From assembly GCA_027600665.1 (NCBI GenBank), contig JADGJL010000159.1:1-36422 (forward strand): 36,422 bases of DNA. Reading direction: 5' to 3'. Position numbers and translations under genes: made by a program. This document shows positions 9,281 through 21,900 of the stretch, piece by piece; position 1 is the first letter of the stretch, and every line of letters starts with the position of its first letter. The notes under the pieces were generated by a model, which saw only the letters and a list, made by a program, of their open reading frames with translations, was not told the origin of the DNA and made no database searches. Source of the stretch: Irineochytrium annulatum (taxonomy: Eukaryota; Chytridiomycota; Chytridiomycetes; Chytridiales; Chytridiaceae).

Positions 9281-12200
9281 ATGTTCCTTGCCCGCTCCCC
9301 GAAGGCGACGACCCCCAGCTCCGCGTCCGTCCCTTCTCCGTCCAAGGTCATCATCGCGACGTCCTGCCTCCTGTCCGCCCGTCGGCGGCGGAGCTTGTCG
9401 ACCGCGAAGCCCAAATCCCTTAACAGCCCAGATGCGGGCGACGATGCTGGCGCCACGGATCCGCATCTCCGAGCCGCTACTGGGCCGGTAGCGTCCAGAC
9501 GAGATCCACTTGATTTCCTGGACGAGGCTGTAATGGCGAAGGAAGGCCGCCGCGAGCCGGAGGTATTTTCTTTCAACACCTTGGACTCCATACAAACAAC
9601 CTGACGCGTTCAACACAGGGAGGACATCGTCGACCTCATCCGGGTAATCGGAAGGTGGAGGAGCAGCATCGTCAGGAGAAGGCCGTGTCCGAGGTGGTCA
9701 AGAACCATCACGACCCGTGGTCCGTGTTCCTTAACTGGTATCTGGACACGAGCAACGGCCCTTTGGCCACGACCGCCTCTCACCTCGGACACGGTGTTGG
9801 AAAGTCACGCAGGCTGAACGCTGTCCCCGCGTTGCCCGAGCCTCTGCCGTGGTCGGTGGGACGCGATGCCCTCACTGACCTGGCCTCATCTGCACCTCGT
9901 GCGCTGGAAAGTCAGTCACCTCCCCGCAACTTCGACCTGCGTGCGCTCAAACCCAATTCAGCCTCACTGCGGCCCGTCGATCGTCCTCCGCGTCGAACCC
10001 CGGGGTTATGGAGCACGGATCATTCGTAAGCCAACTTTGTTGCCATCTTTTGACGTTCCTAAATCTAATGCCCGCTCAGATCGAATCCCAACAACCCGCC
10101 TGACCCGCTCCTTAGCCTCGCCCTCGCCGGCGCCTCCGCTGGGAAGCTTGCCCACCGCAATATCCGTCATAACATCCCCGCCCGCGCCCGCGCCAGCATG
10201 ATGGGCCTTTTCGTCTCCTCCTCCTTCCCCATTCTTCACCCGCCCTATCACCGCCATCACCAGCCCCATCTCGCGCGCATCTCATCGACGGGCGGCAACC
10301 CTTTGCTCATGCGACATGGCGGTGGCAGCGTGCCACACCATCGTCGCCCTCATCTCGCCGCGGCGCTTGCGGCTGTTGAGGCGGGACATCTTCGCGTGAG
10401 ACAACATGCGAAGCGGACGCTTCATGGGCGCGGGGAGGGCGAGCGGGCGACGCCGTCGCTGCTGCCGTCGAGCGCGAGCTGGCCGGTGGAGTTGGACGAG
10501 GATGTGTTGGACCCGGGCGCGCCGCCGCCGACCGTCGCGGAGTTACGGAGTATGATTCGGGCTTATTATGAGAGTTGGAGGGCAAACGGGGGGTCGAGCA
10601 AGGATGATATCGCGCCGTTGAAAAGGATTCATCATTGCTTTAATCAGTTGTGGGCGGCGGAGTTTGGGGCTAATGAGGCTTCGGGCTTGCAGGCTGGAAC
10701 GGCGGCGAAGGAGGGCGCGGCAGGATTTACCGTTAAAAGTGTGGCTGTAGAAGCGACGGCGGCGGGGAAAACGGACGCCTCGGGTGACGATCCGGGGACG
10801 GTGCCGCCGGAGAGTTTGAAATCGTTGACGGCCGGTGAAGCCTCCTGCATCCTTACAGCAGCAAGACGAGGGGTCATGTCCCCACTCCCACTGCCCCGTG
10901 CAGAACGAAGGCTGAAGAGGACGATCGAGCGACTTGATCAGCTGCACGGGGCCGACGTTCTTCAATTGAGAAAGTTCCACACGATGTTGTTGCTGTGGCA
11001 CAGCTACCCTGGGGAAGGTGGGCGCTTTAACCGGGCGGAGGCCATGCTGGACGCTGCGATGAGGGAGGGGACGTGGCACCCGACGCAGATGACACGGGAT
11101 CTGCTGCTGGCGCTGTACTGCATTGAGTATGGAGCGGCGAAAGGGCTTGAGTGGTTGACGGAGAAGGAGGGTGGTTGGCAGGTAATGGTTGACCTGAGGG
11201 CGGAGGAACGGGGAAGCTGGTTCGAGACGGAGAAGGCGGGGGCCGTTGGGGAGAAAACATGGAAGCCTGGCCCGATTAAACCGTTCAAGAGAACTGTCTT
11301 TACCTATGCCGAGCTCGTCAAGGCCTTCGTCGCGGAGAACAAGATCGACAACGCACTTCGATGTGTCAAGTCGATGCGGGAAGAGGGCTTATCGCCGGAC
11401 TGCATCATATGGACGGTCCTCACTAAAGCTTACGTCTACCGGAACGATCTGGCGAGTGCTGAGCGTTGTTTCGATGCTATGATTGCGAGCGGCATCAAGC
11501 CGCACCGTATCAGCTACGAGTCGATTATCTACGGGCTTTTGAACCTAACGAGGCCCAGACGGCCGACCGAGGACGCAAGGCGAAAGGATAGTTCAACAAG
11601 CCCAGCGGCGATAGCTGCGAAAGAGCGGCGCGGGGTTGAGAAGGCGATGGCTTTGTTTAATCAAATGGTCGACAAGGACGGCATGAAGCCCGGAGTTGTG
11701 ATGTACTATCAATTTCTCAACTTGCACTTTCGGAAAGGTGATCTGGAGAAGGTGAAGGAGCTTTTTGCTTCGATGCAGGCCAATGGCGTCGAGCCCGATC
11801 AGTACTGCTACACGTCTCTGCTGCAAACATATATGGAGGAAGTGAGACCTGACCGAGCCGAGAAACTGCTGGCAGAGATGATGTCGAAGGGGATGGAAAA
11901 GAACATTTTTGTCTACTCCATCCTCATGCACGGCTACGCACGCGCCGGGGATCTCGAGAAGGCTCTCGCAACCTACCGCGAGATGCGCGAGCGAGGCATA
12001 TATCCTACCTACCAATGCATGTGTATCCTGCTTTACGCCCACTGCTACAACGGGGACATCACTGGTGCGAGGCTGGTGATGGAGGAGATGAGGGACTCGG
12101 GCATGGTTGTCGGGCTCGTGGCGTACAATACTCTGATGCAGGGGCTCGGCATCGCGGGGGACCTGCACGCGGCCGGGGAGCTCTATTACGATATGATGCG

Positions 12201-13272
12201 CCACGCCATCCAGCCGGCTGTGACGACCTATAACACCCTCATCTCGGCCCACCTCAAGGCCGAGGACATCGATGGCGCTATGCGGTGGTACGACTCTTTA
12301 CTCGAATCCGGCGAGGAGCCTACGCTCGTGACATTCAACCTCCTCGTGAAAGCGCAGGCGCAAAGGCTCAACGTCATGGGCGCTATGGAGGTTGTTCAGA
12401 GGCTTCGGGACAGGGGACACACGCCCGACGCAGCGAGCCTTGCGCCCATCGTGACGGCGCACGTCGCGAGGTCGGAGTGGGCCGAGGCAAGGTGGATCGC
12501 GAGGGAGATGAAGGGCCTTGACGCGAGAGGACAGCTGCAGCAATTTACGTCAAGGGAGAGAGGGGTTGTCGGGAGGAACCCAACCGCGGTCGCGAACACG
12601 TTCATCAAGGGGCACACGATGGGCGGGAGGCTCGGGGAGGCGCTGAGGGAGTACGAGGTCATCATGGGGGAGAGCGTAGTCGCCGGGGGTGAGCTAATTC
12701 AACGAAACCGGCCGCTTCGTGGAGAGAAGGAGATGCAGGAGAGGCTTGTCGAGCGGGGTGATCGGGAGCAAGAGGCCGTGGATTTCAAGGATGAGAAGGT
12801 GCTGCCTGACGTGCGGACGTTCGATATGATCATCCGAGCGTTTGGGATAATGGGGGACACCGAATCCGCTGAGAGGTGGATGGAGGAGGCGTTGAAGCGC
12901 GACAACATCCGACCTGACACGAGACTCTACAACGCCTTACTCCAAGGCTACGTGTACAAGGGCGACTCGGAAGGCGCCGTCAAAACGTACAACGCCATCA
13001 TGGCTCGCGGCCTGCACCCGGACATATTTACGTACACCCTCCTGTTTAAAGCTCACGAGCGGAACCGGTACCTGAGCAGTCGGAAGGCTGAGGAGGATGC
13101 GAAGGAGGAGGATGTCATGGACCCGCGTGGGGGGCAGGTGTTGGCGGAGGCGATCGGGTTGGCAGCTGGTGTGGTTGACTCCTCTGGATCGGCAGCACGG
13201 GCGGATAGTGATGATGGTTCTACTACTTGGATTTCGGAGATGGAGGGTGAGAGTGAAGGTGGTCAGTTGTGA
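9281..13272 (+). CDS. Mitochondrial pentatricopeptide-repeat (PPR) protein
   Basis: PPR proteins bind organellar RNA and act in its processing, stability or translation. The main exon (10080-13272) holds many PPR-like helical pairs from about residue 615 to 1240, such as VFTYAELVKAF, YTSLLQTYMEE, VAYNTLMQGLG, VTTYNTLISAH and RLYNALLQGYV, each followed by a helix ending in G-x-x-P-D or similar. Upstream exons 9281-9562, 9619-9910 and 9962-10025 join in frame through introns of 56, 51 and 54 nt, giving 1,276 aa. The chosen ATG at 9281 begins a basic, Ser-rich stretch with SARRRRSLSTA, which resembles a mitochondrial presequence with a cleavage site. The 51-nt intron (9911-9961) is a multiple of three and open, so it could be retained. 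A shorter model starting at ATG 10198 (1,024 aa) is the alternative. The PPR identity is firm; the 5' exons are moderately sure. Confidence 0.85.
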
Positions 13273-13700
13273 GTGACGGCGAAGACATTATTTAGAGGTG
13301 ATTTTTGCACCAGCGGAATTATCAATTAATATAATAGCGTTTCTGCTTACTGCTTACCATAGCTGGGATAAATATTGGAATACACCCGTTGTTGGCACAA
13401 GGACCTTCACACTTTCCCTTCATTTTTTATTTGCTTTCAAAACCGATCAGCGATTGACAATACTTCCGTATTTTCATTGTCTATTCTTTGGTTGTGCAGT
13501 TTCCTTACTCGCATATGCCTCTAGTCCATCTACCGAAGTCACTCTTATCCGTGCCGTTGACACTCCCACTGGTGCCGGCGCTGTTAAAAAATGAAGCCCT
13601 GAATCCGACAGCAGTCAGGAAAAGAATTAATACCACCAACAATATTTCGTTCGATATCTACCGGTAACACAGTCAGGACGTTGTTAAGTAAATTTTTCTA
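13273..13700. other. Convergent intergenic region
   Basis: AT-rich DNA between the 3' ends of the PPR gene (+) and the GT18 gene (-). A 98-codon plus-strand ORF at 13298-13594 has no recognisable features and is probably chance. No canonical AATAAA was seen. Confidence 0.55.
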
Positions 13701-15237
13701 TCAATGGACTCCGCCGATCCCCAAGATTTCCTTCATACGCTTCGCCGTCGCCTCAATACTGAACCGGTCTACCACCGCAAGCATCTCATCCTTCGTCACT
13801 GCCGCTTGCCCATTAAGATCGCTAGCAGTTCCCACCCCTTCCAGAAACGTCGCTACCGCCCGCCCAACGCACTCGTCCACAGTCGAAAAGTCCTTAAGCT
13901 CGTACTGGCACACGGGTGACACGTCCAGCGCCGCCAAGTAAGGGTGTTGGTTCATCGCGACGAGATTTCGGTCCCCGTGGAGGTAGAGCGGCTTCTCGAA
14001 AAACGGGTTGAAGTACAGCCCGCCGAGCGCCAGCATCTCGACCGGGGAAGTGCCCGCGTAGGGGTCGCCGAGCCCGACCATGAAGTGGGAGTCGCAGAGG
14101 AGCTCGGCCCAGCCTGCGGCGTTCTGCGTACCAATGTTCGTAACGGAGGAGGGGATAACGGCGTCGTAGCCGCCAAAATCGGACCAATCCTTGGAGGAGT
14201 CAACCGCAATTACAAGCTCGATTTCTAGCGGGATGGGCTTCGAGAGGGAGAGGCGGGACGGGAGTTCTTTGGCGATGCGCTCGAAAAGGGCCTTCTTGCC
14301 CGCGAAGTAACGAGGCTCCTTGCCCCAAAGAAGGCCCTTCAGCTTCTTCCTCGTATGGGCGCTTTCCTTCTTGCGGGCCAGACAGGCGTCAAACTTACTT
14401 GAGTGCACGTGAAGGCCCTGCACAAGCGGGCGTTAGCTCAATGCGTTGTAACGCACAACACACGAGATATAGAGATCACACGCACCGTGCTAGGGTTGAT
14501 GAAGTGTTGAGGGAAAAAAGTCAGCGCCTTTTCCGACGGCAAGCCCAAATGATCTCTTGGCGATATCCCAAACGCCGCTAAGACGAAAGCCTCAAAGTCC
14601 TTGACCACCGGCGTCCCAAAATGCTCGATCGCCGCCTTGTACATGAACTGTCCGATGAACAACACCGGAGCCTTCTCCTTCACCGCCAGTCTCTTCCGAG
14701 CGGCCTCTTCCCCAGTCCCCGTAATTTGATCCAGCTCCTTCCGGTACGGCTTCAGCATGCCCTCAAGCTGGTCGAAGTCCCCGATGGCCGTCAGCTCCCA
14801 TCCCATATGCCGCAAGGTCGCGTTGATTGACTTGATCCAGATAAGCTCACCGCCGGGCCCGCCCTTTTTAAACTGATCTATCCAAAACGACGACAGCCAC
14901 GGAACGAGTGCGATCACGGTCCGTTGGTGGAACTGAGCTGGACTTTTATCTAGGCAATGTCAGCAAATCTGGCATTCCAAGTAAAAAGAGAATGCAATAT
15001 CTAAAGAAAGGAATGAAAAAGGCACAACAGACTCCTACCATCAAGACGAACTGCGGGCTTGGTCCCTGCAGGAGCGCGGGATAGCTCATCCTGGGATGGG
15101 CCAACATCCGAAGCTGGCGGCCGTCCCCAGAACATCTTCCCGAGGATCTGCCATGTCATAACGAGGACGAAGGCGAGCAACACGAAGCGCCCGGCCGTCG
15201 CCAGTCGCTTCCGTGTGTAGGCATTCACGGTGATCAT
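13701..15237 (-). CDS. GT18-family (MGAT5-type) N-acetylglucosaminyltransferase, type II membrane protein
   Basis: Animal GT18 enzymes add beta-1,6-GlcNAc to the alpha-1,6 mannose arm of N-glycans in the Golgi. Three exons (15237-15039, 14949-14486, 14417-13701; 1,380 nt) encode 459 aa. A short basic N-terminus (YTRKRLATAGR) precedes one membrane segment (about residues 17-35), as in type II Golgi enzymes. The C-terminal half matches the GT18 catalytic region: FMVGLGDPYAGTSPVEMLA, then NPFF and NQHPYLAAL, parallel to the VGLGFPYEG / NPKF / SQHPY blocks of MGAT5. An SPAQFHQRTVIALVPW stretch opens the lumenal part. At 459 aa it is much shorter than animal MGAT5 (about 740 aa), so the stem is reduced. 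Introns are 89 and 68 nt. It lies tail to tail with the PPR gene and directly downstream of the transcription factor on the same strand. Substrate is not shown. Confidence 0.75.
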
Positions 15238-15379
15238 TTATCGCGTCTAATTCCTCGCCGTTGCCATTTGCTTACGTCCATAACACAATGAAAGAATAAT
15301 GCAAGCAGAAAGGTAATGAAAATTACGGTGGTACAATAAACAAAATATTACAACCAACATACAAAAGCCGTGCAAAGAA

Positions 15380-18300
15380 CTACGCAGCAATCTCTCCGCC
15401 CAATGGCCCATCAACGGCGCCCTCAACAAGTACTCCCATCCCATCCCCATCGCCATGCTGCACGACGCTCTTCTCCACCGTCTGGAAAAGCTCCTGCAGC
15501 AACACTGACAACCTGAATCCCTGCAGCCAATACCGCGCAATAGATTTGAGGGCCCTTAGGTGCGTCCTGACCCTCCTACAGGCCTGCTGGACCTGCTCAG
15601 GCTGATCGCCGAGCGTTTGGGCCGCGACGACGTGGACGAGCGAGGTTTGAAAGACGCAGAAGGCGACGAACGGAGTGAACCAAAAGAAGTCAGGATTCGT
15701 CTCCATGATAACCTCGAGCAGCGTCGCGACGCTCGTTGCAGCCTGAACGCTCGCGACGAAGTTTGGGCAACCGAGCGCCCCGCCCTGGTTGCCCCCTTGA
15801 AGATGTGCCATCATCTTAGGGCGATGAAGCATAACCACCGAGGCATTGTAGAAGATGTGAAGGAAGGCAACCTCCCACGGCGGCGGTGAGAGTTGACCCG
15901 TAGCGGGATCCACCTGCGTCCAATTTGCGGCAAATGTCCGCCCCGGATTCCGAATCCAATCCGGAAGCGAGCCGATCCAGTCCCGCAGAGCGCCTTCAAT
16001 CGCCAGCAGCTTCTGCTCCGACTCCGCAAGGGACACAAGCGCGGAGCCAGATGGCCCGGGGCAGGGCGTCTTAAGCATACCCGTGTACCTGTACATCAAA
16101 TTTTTAGTCAAACTCCCTTCACGAAAACAAACGACGCACTGAAACTCACTCCATAACTCGCCCGAACACCCTCGCCATGTTGACATAAAAGTGGAAACAA
16201 CAGTCAGTCTTCCCATCATACCCCGGCTCGTTCCCCTCCTCGTTTGCAACCGCCGTGGTAAGTTCCGGTGAATACATGCCCGTTGATGCCAACATCGTCA
16301 GCTGCCACTGCGAGTGTCCACCCAGCGCCTCCTCCTTCGGCTCCGGATCCCCCTCCCTCATCGAAAACCAAATGTGCCGCGGCGCTGGGGGGAACACCCT
16401 TGCGTCTTTCTCCTGCACCAGCATCGAGCGATCGGCGGCCGACGCCGTGTACCGATCCATGATAAAGCAAACCCACCACAGCCGCCGCCGCAATTCCTTG
16501 TCGTACCACGACATGGGGCCAAACAAGGAAGTCACCTCAGCGAAGTCGGGATCAAGGTCCAATTTCAAAGACTGTGCCATACGGATCGCCATCCCAGAAT
16601 ACATCCACGACGCTGCCGCTGAGAAAGCGTAAGTACAATAAAAGCAAATTCCATTCACCTCTCCCCGAGCCCGCGGCGTAGGTAACGAGCATAATCAGCG
16701 CAGCAACCGTATCCGTCGAAGGAACATCAATCGCCTTACTGACAAGCAACCGGGCTCTTCCATAAAATACATCACCCTAACGTGCGAAATCGCGTTAATT
16801 ACCGATCATTCTGTGCTTGAAAATCTACAAACCGCGCTGTACATCCCGCCCTCATCTGACGCCCGAACCTTGCTGACGATGACCGGATGTCTCGAAAACC
16901 GCGCGGCCATTGCGTACATGCTGCTCAAGAGCAGCGGCGTCTGCACCATCTTCCCGCTAGATCGGAACGTCCCCTCATGTACGATGAAGCCCAATATCGG
17001 GTTCGCGTAGTGGAAGTAGAGGTCCAAGAGTTGGTCCAGACAATCCTGCGGGAAGTCGAGCGGTGGCAACAGCTCCACGTCGGCGTCGTCCGCCGCGTTG
17101 ATGCTCGTCGCGCCGCGGGATGCTTTTGAGATGTCTGCGAACGAAGGCTTTATCGCTGATGTGGAGGGCTGCAATGCCTTCGAGTGGAAGGAGGGGTCAT
17201 CGGAAGAGGTGGCGGGTGAGGGATGGGCGGCCTGAAGGTGAGTTTGCAAAGATGTGAAAGGTGCGGGTTGGTTGATGATAGGAAGGGGTTGTGAAAAGGG
17301 CGATACGCCAGTCGACGGAGTCTCAAAGGGCTGGGGGCCAAACGCCATTCCGTTCGAAGGATCGAGAGCTATTTCTGGCGACGGAGACGGTCCGGTAACG
17401 TCGAACGCGTCGAACGCGAACCCGAATGGATTCGGCATATCTGACAAGGAGACAGGTCCAGGAGTCTGACGTGGTGTCAAAGCAGTCCCGCCATTTGCAT
17501 CTGCCAGTTGTGCCCCAAAATTAAGGCCACCCCCACCCATCAAGCTATCGAAATCCCGATCAATTATGGCCCACACGTCCAACCCGTCTGATTCCTCGTC
17601 CGTGAAGAGCGGGAAGGTATTTGTGCTTCCCATTTTGGCATCAGGTCCAACAGAATGACGTGAAGAGCCCACACCACTACTTAAGTTAGCCTTAAAGACA
17701 AAAAAAGTCGTACTTAATGTGAGAAGAAGTGGAGGCGTTCGCATTCGTCAACTGCGGATGCAGCGGAACCTGTGGTTGCTGGATATTATTAAAATCAGCA
17801 CGAAAAATTATTCTCGCCATTACAACCGCCTGCAAGGAAAAAAGAAAAGCCCACCTTAAAGACCGACCCGTACGCTTCCGGCTGATATCCAAAAGGGGAC
17901 GGCGGGGGTAGAACCGTAACCAACTGAACTCCGTGAAGTGGCCGGCTCGCCACATTCGTTGGTGACGTTATTAAGGTCGACCCTCCCATGGCCCCAACAC
18001 CGCCAGTCGGAGGCTTGACCGCAACAATGTCCGACTTCGACGAAGCGCTCCCGCTTTTCGTTTTCTTCGGAACCGCTTTCACCCTCCCCTTGGCCTTCGG
18101 CGGGCTCTGCTCTTCCGGTCCGGGCGACCCGTCCGCTGGCTTTATGTACTCCTCCATCTGCCGCAGCCGCGACTCCAAGTCCCGCAAGTGTCCCTGCTTC
18201 GGACCCCTTTTCTTCGCCTCCCGCGAATACGTGCACTCCAGATCATGCGATGCGCATTGGTGACAACGCGGTTGAGCGCTATCGCATTTCACCTTCCTCT

Positions 18301-18594
18301 GAAAGTGAAATCAATATCAGGCGCCGCAAAGACCAAGAACTCTACCTTGTTGCAAGTATCGCAGGCCTTCGTAGTTCTCTTCCGCTTTCCAGCAGCCGAC
18401 GACGATTCAGCGCCCGAGTTCGTGGCGTCCGTTCCAGCCCCAGCTCCGGCTCCTGCAGGCCCCGGCGGTGGAATTCCATTGACGGCATATGGGGAGAGTG
18501 GAGGATGCCCGTATGCACCCTGCGCATAAGCCGTCGGAGGAAGCTGTTGGGACTGCTGGAAAAATGGCGGCTGCGGGAGCTGCGATGGATCCAT
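15380..18594 (-). CDS. Zn2Cys6 fungal transcription factor with Fungal_trans domain
   Basis: A nuclear DNA-binding activator or repressor of the Gal4 class. Six exons (18594-18346, 18298-17855, 17690-16833, 16776-16659, 16618-16150, 16088-15380; 2,847 nt) give 948 aa. After a Gln/Pro-rich leader and the basic KRKRTTKA, the six cysteines fit C-x2-C-x6-C-x6-C-x2-C-x6-C (C78, C81, C88, C95, C98, C105). A 47-nt intron splits the cluster after CDTCNK. A short coiled coil (HLRDLESRLRQMEEYI) for dimerisation follows. The middle is low-complexity. The Fungal_trans domain begins near FPQDCLDQLLDLYFHYANPI and continues through SWMYSGMAIRMAQSLKLD and the typical KELRRRLWWVCFIMDRY. The ATG (MDPSQLPQ) has a good context (gtccccATGG). 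The 164-nt intron 17691-17854 is unusually long for this window. Target genes are unknown; nothing shows it regulates its neighbours. Confidence 0.88.
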
Positions 18595-18954
18595 GGGGAC
18601 GGCCTTTCGTCCGATTTCGACTCTGGCAAGCGATCACTCCAACGCCGGAACGGCTCCAGAACTACCACCCCTCAGTTGTAGCTGACACGGCCGAACGTCG
18701 CAATGATGCACGACCAAGATTCGTGCAGTCGATTCAAACCAACGGCACAAAACTTGCGGGAGAATGAAACTTCCGCCCCTTACCATGCTTACCAATCGAC
18801 TGGTAATTTACAGGAGTATTTATTGTGTGTTGTAGACATGAGGGCAGCATATTCGTCCTCGTTCGATATACATGGTAGGGATGCAACAGCCGAAGAAACA
18901 AGCAAAAAGTAAAGCAAGATGACTACAAGCAATCAAGAAAACTATTTCTTCGTC
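18595..18954. promoter_or_regulatory. Transcription-factor promoter / cyclase 3' region
   Basis: This 360-bp gap lies upstream of the Zn2Cys6 gene start and downstream of the cyclase stop, both on the minus strand. No defined element or credible gene was recognised. Confidence 0.4.
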
Positions 18955-21900
18955 TCATGCAGTATTTTCAACCCCAATCAGCCCGCGGTTTCCTTTCAGA
19001 TGATACACCGACTGCCCGCTCATAACGTTGTTCATGTTCAAAATCTCAAACCCGTGGTAGTCCCGGCATAGATCGTATGTAACCCCGGAGATACAGACCG
19101 CAGCGGGCGGTGTGACCTCTTGAATTTTTTCTGCAATTATAACTACCAACACAGCGTCAGACTCGAGACAAAAGTGTGTCCCTGCTCACCTGTATCTCCG
19201 AGCAAATCGTATCGGAAATTTTTGGCGCCACCCATGATGGCGCCGTAAGCCCATCCCGTGTGAAGCCCGATCCGCATCGACAGTTTCTGCTTTAGATTAA
19301 GCATCATCGCGCTGGGGTTCATCTGGTTCACGACAAAGGACTGCATCTGTAAGGCGACGATGGCGACCGAAATCGCTGAGATTTTTGGGTCTGCTTTATC
19401 GGAGAGGCTTGAGGATACAACGTAAGCGTCACCTGAGCACAAACGTTAGATCTATCATGATAGAATGTTTTGGAAAAAGCATAAACTTACCAATGGTGGT
19501 GATCTTCTCGACATTAAACTCCTCAGTGAGGTGGTCAAAATACGTGAAGAGGGAATTTAGCATTTTAAAGATGGTCAGCGCTTCCATTGTACTCGACATT
19601 GCCGTGAACCTATCAAACAAAGTTAGAAATTGCGATTACAACTAGCAAGTGGTAGAAAAACCCACCCAGCAATGTCCATGTGCAGCACTGTCACCATCTC
19701 AAAATCCTCGTATACCATTGAAGTCGGATCCGATAGCAGCTTCACGGTGACCCGATGCGGGAGAACAGTTTCCAGCACTCTCGACGCCTTTAGAATTTCT
19801 TCCCGTACCATGTCTGACTGCGTCACGAGGATGAGGTCCATAAGGTACTCGATCCTGACATTCGTCTCCCTTATGCTAAAGATGAAGATCCAAACGAACG
19901 ACGTCACGATTGGTATGAAGGCGTTGAACGTGAACATGACATCGGGCGAAAACGCGATGTTAAAACCAAGAAGCGTGATGTTGGAGATCGACACGCAGCC
20001 CAGCCTCCAGGGGAAGTCCATCCCGTCCACCGAGAGCGTATAGATGACGACGACCTGCGGGAGGATCGCGTTCGTGAGCAGCGTGTACTTGATCAAGCCG
20101 TCCCACGGGTGCGAAACGAGCACGACCATCGCGAAAATCGTGGTCACGGACCAGAGCGCCAGGATGTGCCGCATGGGTGGGCTGACGGTGCCTTCTCCCC
20201 AGACGTTCACCCACGTGAAAAGCATCTGGGTGCCAGTCGCGGCGAAGACGATGCCAATGACAATGTAGACGACGTTCGTTTGGGCGAGCCCGGTGTCCAT
20301 CACGTAGTTCAGGTTGAGGAGCGCCAAGACCAGGAGGATCAGCTGGATGAGGATGCCCCGCATGCCGTGGCGAAGGTAAGCGTTCCACGTCATCTTGTTA
20401 AAGTCCCGTCGGAACCTCATCTCCAGCTGGGGATTGGTAAATCTTAGCCCGTAGCTCAGAGATCGTTTAATAACGGTCAGGTCGCCGAGGAAAGAGTTTT
20501 CTTTGCTATCGGAATCACCGTCCCCTCTTTTCCGCAAAGTCGTGTTCCGATGCAGCATACCCCCACTTCCGGCGCCTGCCAACGACGGGCTGCTACCCTT
20601 TACGGGGTTTATACTCGGGGCAGCAAACGACGGCGACCGAGTCCCGTCGGTGCCGGTGTTCGTCTCCCCTGACTTCGGCCTGTCGCCGTTCTCGCTCACC
20701 ACGGACGTGATCCTCTGCCGCGGGAAGTTCTGAGTGCTCCCAGTCCCCACGGCGCCATCCAGATTTAGCCACTTCCAGGCGTCCGCGCCGCCTGTCTCTA
20801 TGCCTCTGGCCTCCATCGTCTTGAGGAGAGATTGGATGACACGCTCGGACTCGGCGTCGGAACCCTGCTTCCCTTCATCCGACTCCCCGTCCAGTTCGCG
20901 CGGGACGCCGTAGTCGGCCTCCTTCTCCTCGTCGCCATCCTCGTCGTTCTCGTACGCGTCGTATCCCTCCTCCAAGGCCGCCGCCTGAGCCGCCTCGCCG
21001 CTCGCTACGCTCAGGCTGCGACCCTTCGATGGTGACGCGAACCCGACGGCGGAGCTGCCGGCAATGTTCCCGCCGCTCCTGCCCGAGGCGGTCCCAGATA
21101 CCGGCAGCAGGTCGCCACTACCCAACCGTATAGACATGGTCGTGCGCGTGCCCTGGCTCGCAACAGTGGTCGCCATACTCCCCTTCCGACTCTCTTCCCT
21201 GTCGTGGAGCGTGCCGTGGGACGCGATGTGGCGGACCGGATAGTCACCCTCCGAGTCGATGACAACGTGCGTCTCCTTCAATACCGACTTTACGCCGTCA
21301 CCGCCTCGCACGGCCCCACGGTTTTGCCGCTCCGCGGGGATCCCTGGCAACGGTAAAGTCTGGTTCGAGAGTTTTCGGCCCACAGTTACCGACATCGGAT
21401 CGAGGCCATCGGCCCGTTTAGTGGGAGAAAGTAGAGAAGCATTGGGAAGGCTTTGATAACGAAGTCGGGATCGCACGTCGTCGTTCTCGTCCGTCATATC
21501 GGCTCCAATGGTGAATTCGGAAAACTTCGCCGGTGGGTTAGAATCCGTCGAAGAGTGAGGTGGATTATTTGAAGGTTGCGCGTTTTCTTCGACCGGGCTA
21601 TCGCCTTCTTCCAGATTTTGAACAGACGGAACCTCTTGAAGGCTCGTCAAGTTTGATTTACCAAAGCCGCGGATTGTCCCCTGAGGGGTCAGCCCTTGGA
21701 ACTCGGAATTTCTGCAAGAATAAGGCAGCGTGAGCACCAAGGCAAAATTTAACAGATGTTACATACGTGCGTAAAGGGCTGTTAAGATACGTCGATCGTT
21801 TCTCCGCTGCACCATGTGTCTTCGCCGTCTCTTCATCCAGGGTGTTCTGGGACGCAAAGGACCCCGTCCGCGGAGCGTTCTTCCACGAAGGCGAACCCAT

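Noticed and set aside
9050..9616. 188-codon minus-strand ORF upstream of the NRPS gene
   Set aside because: Checked as the missing N-lobe of the first condensation domain; no similarity. It is antisense to the better-supported first PPR exon.
13298..13594. 98-codon plus-strand ORF after the PPR gene
   Set aside because: Sits in AT-rich convergent intergenic DNA, no domain or splice support.
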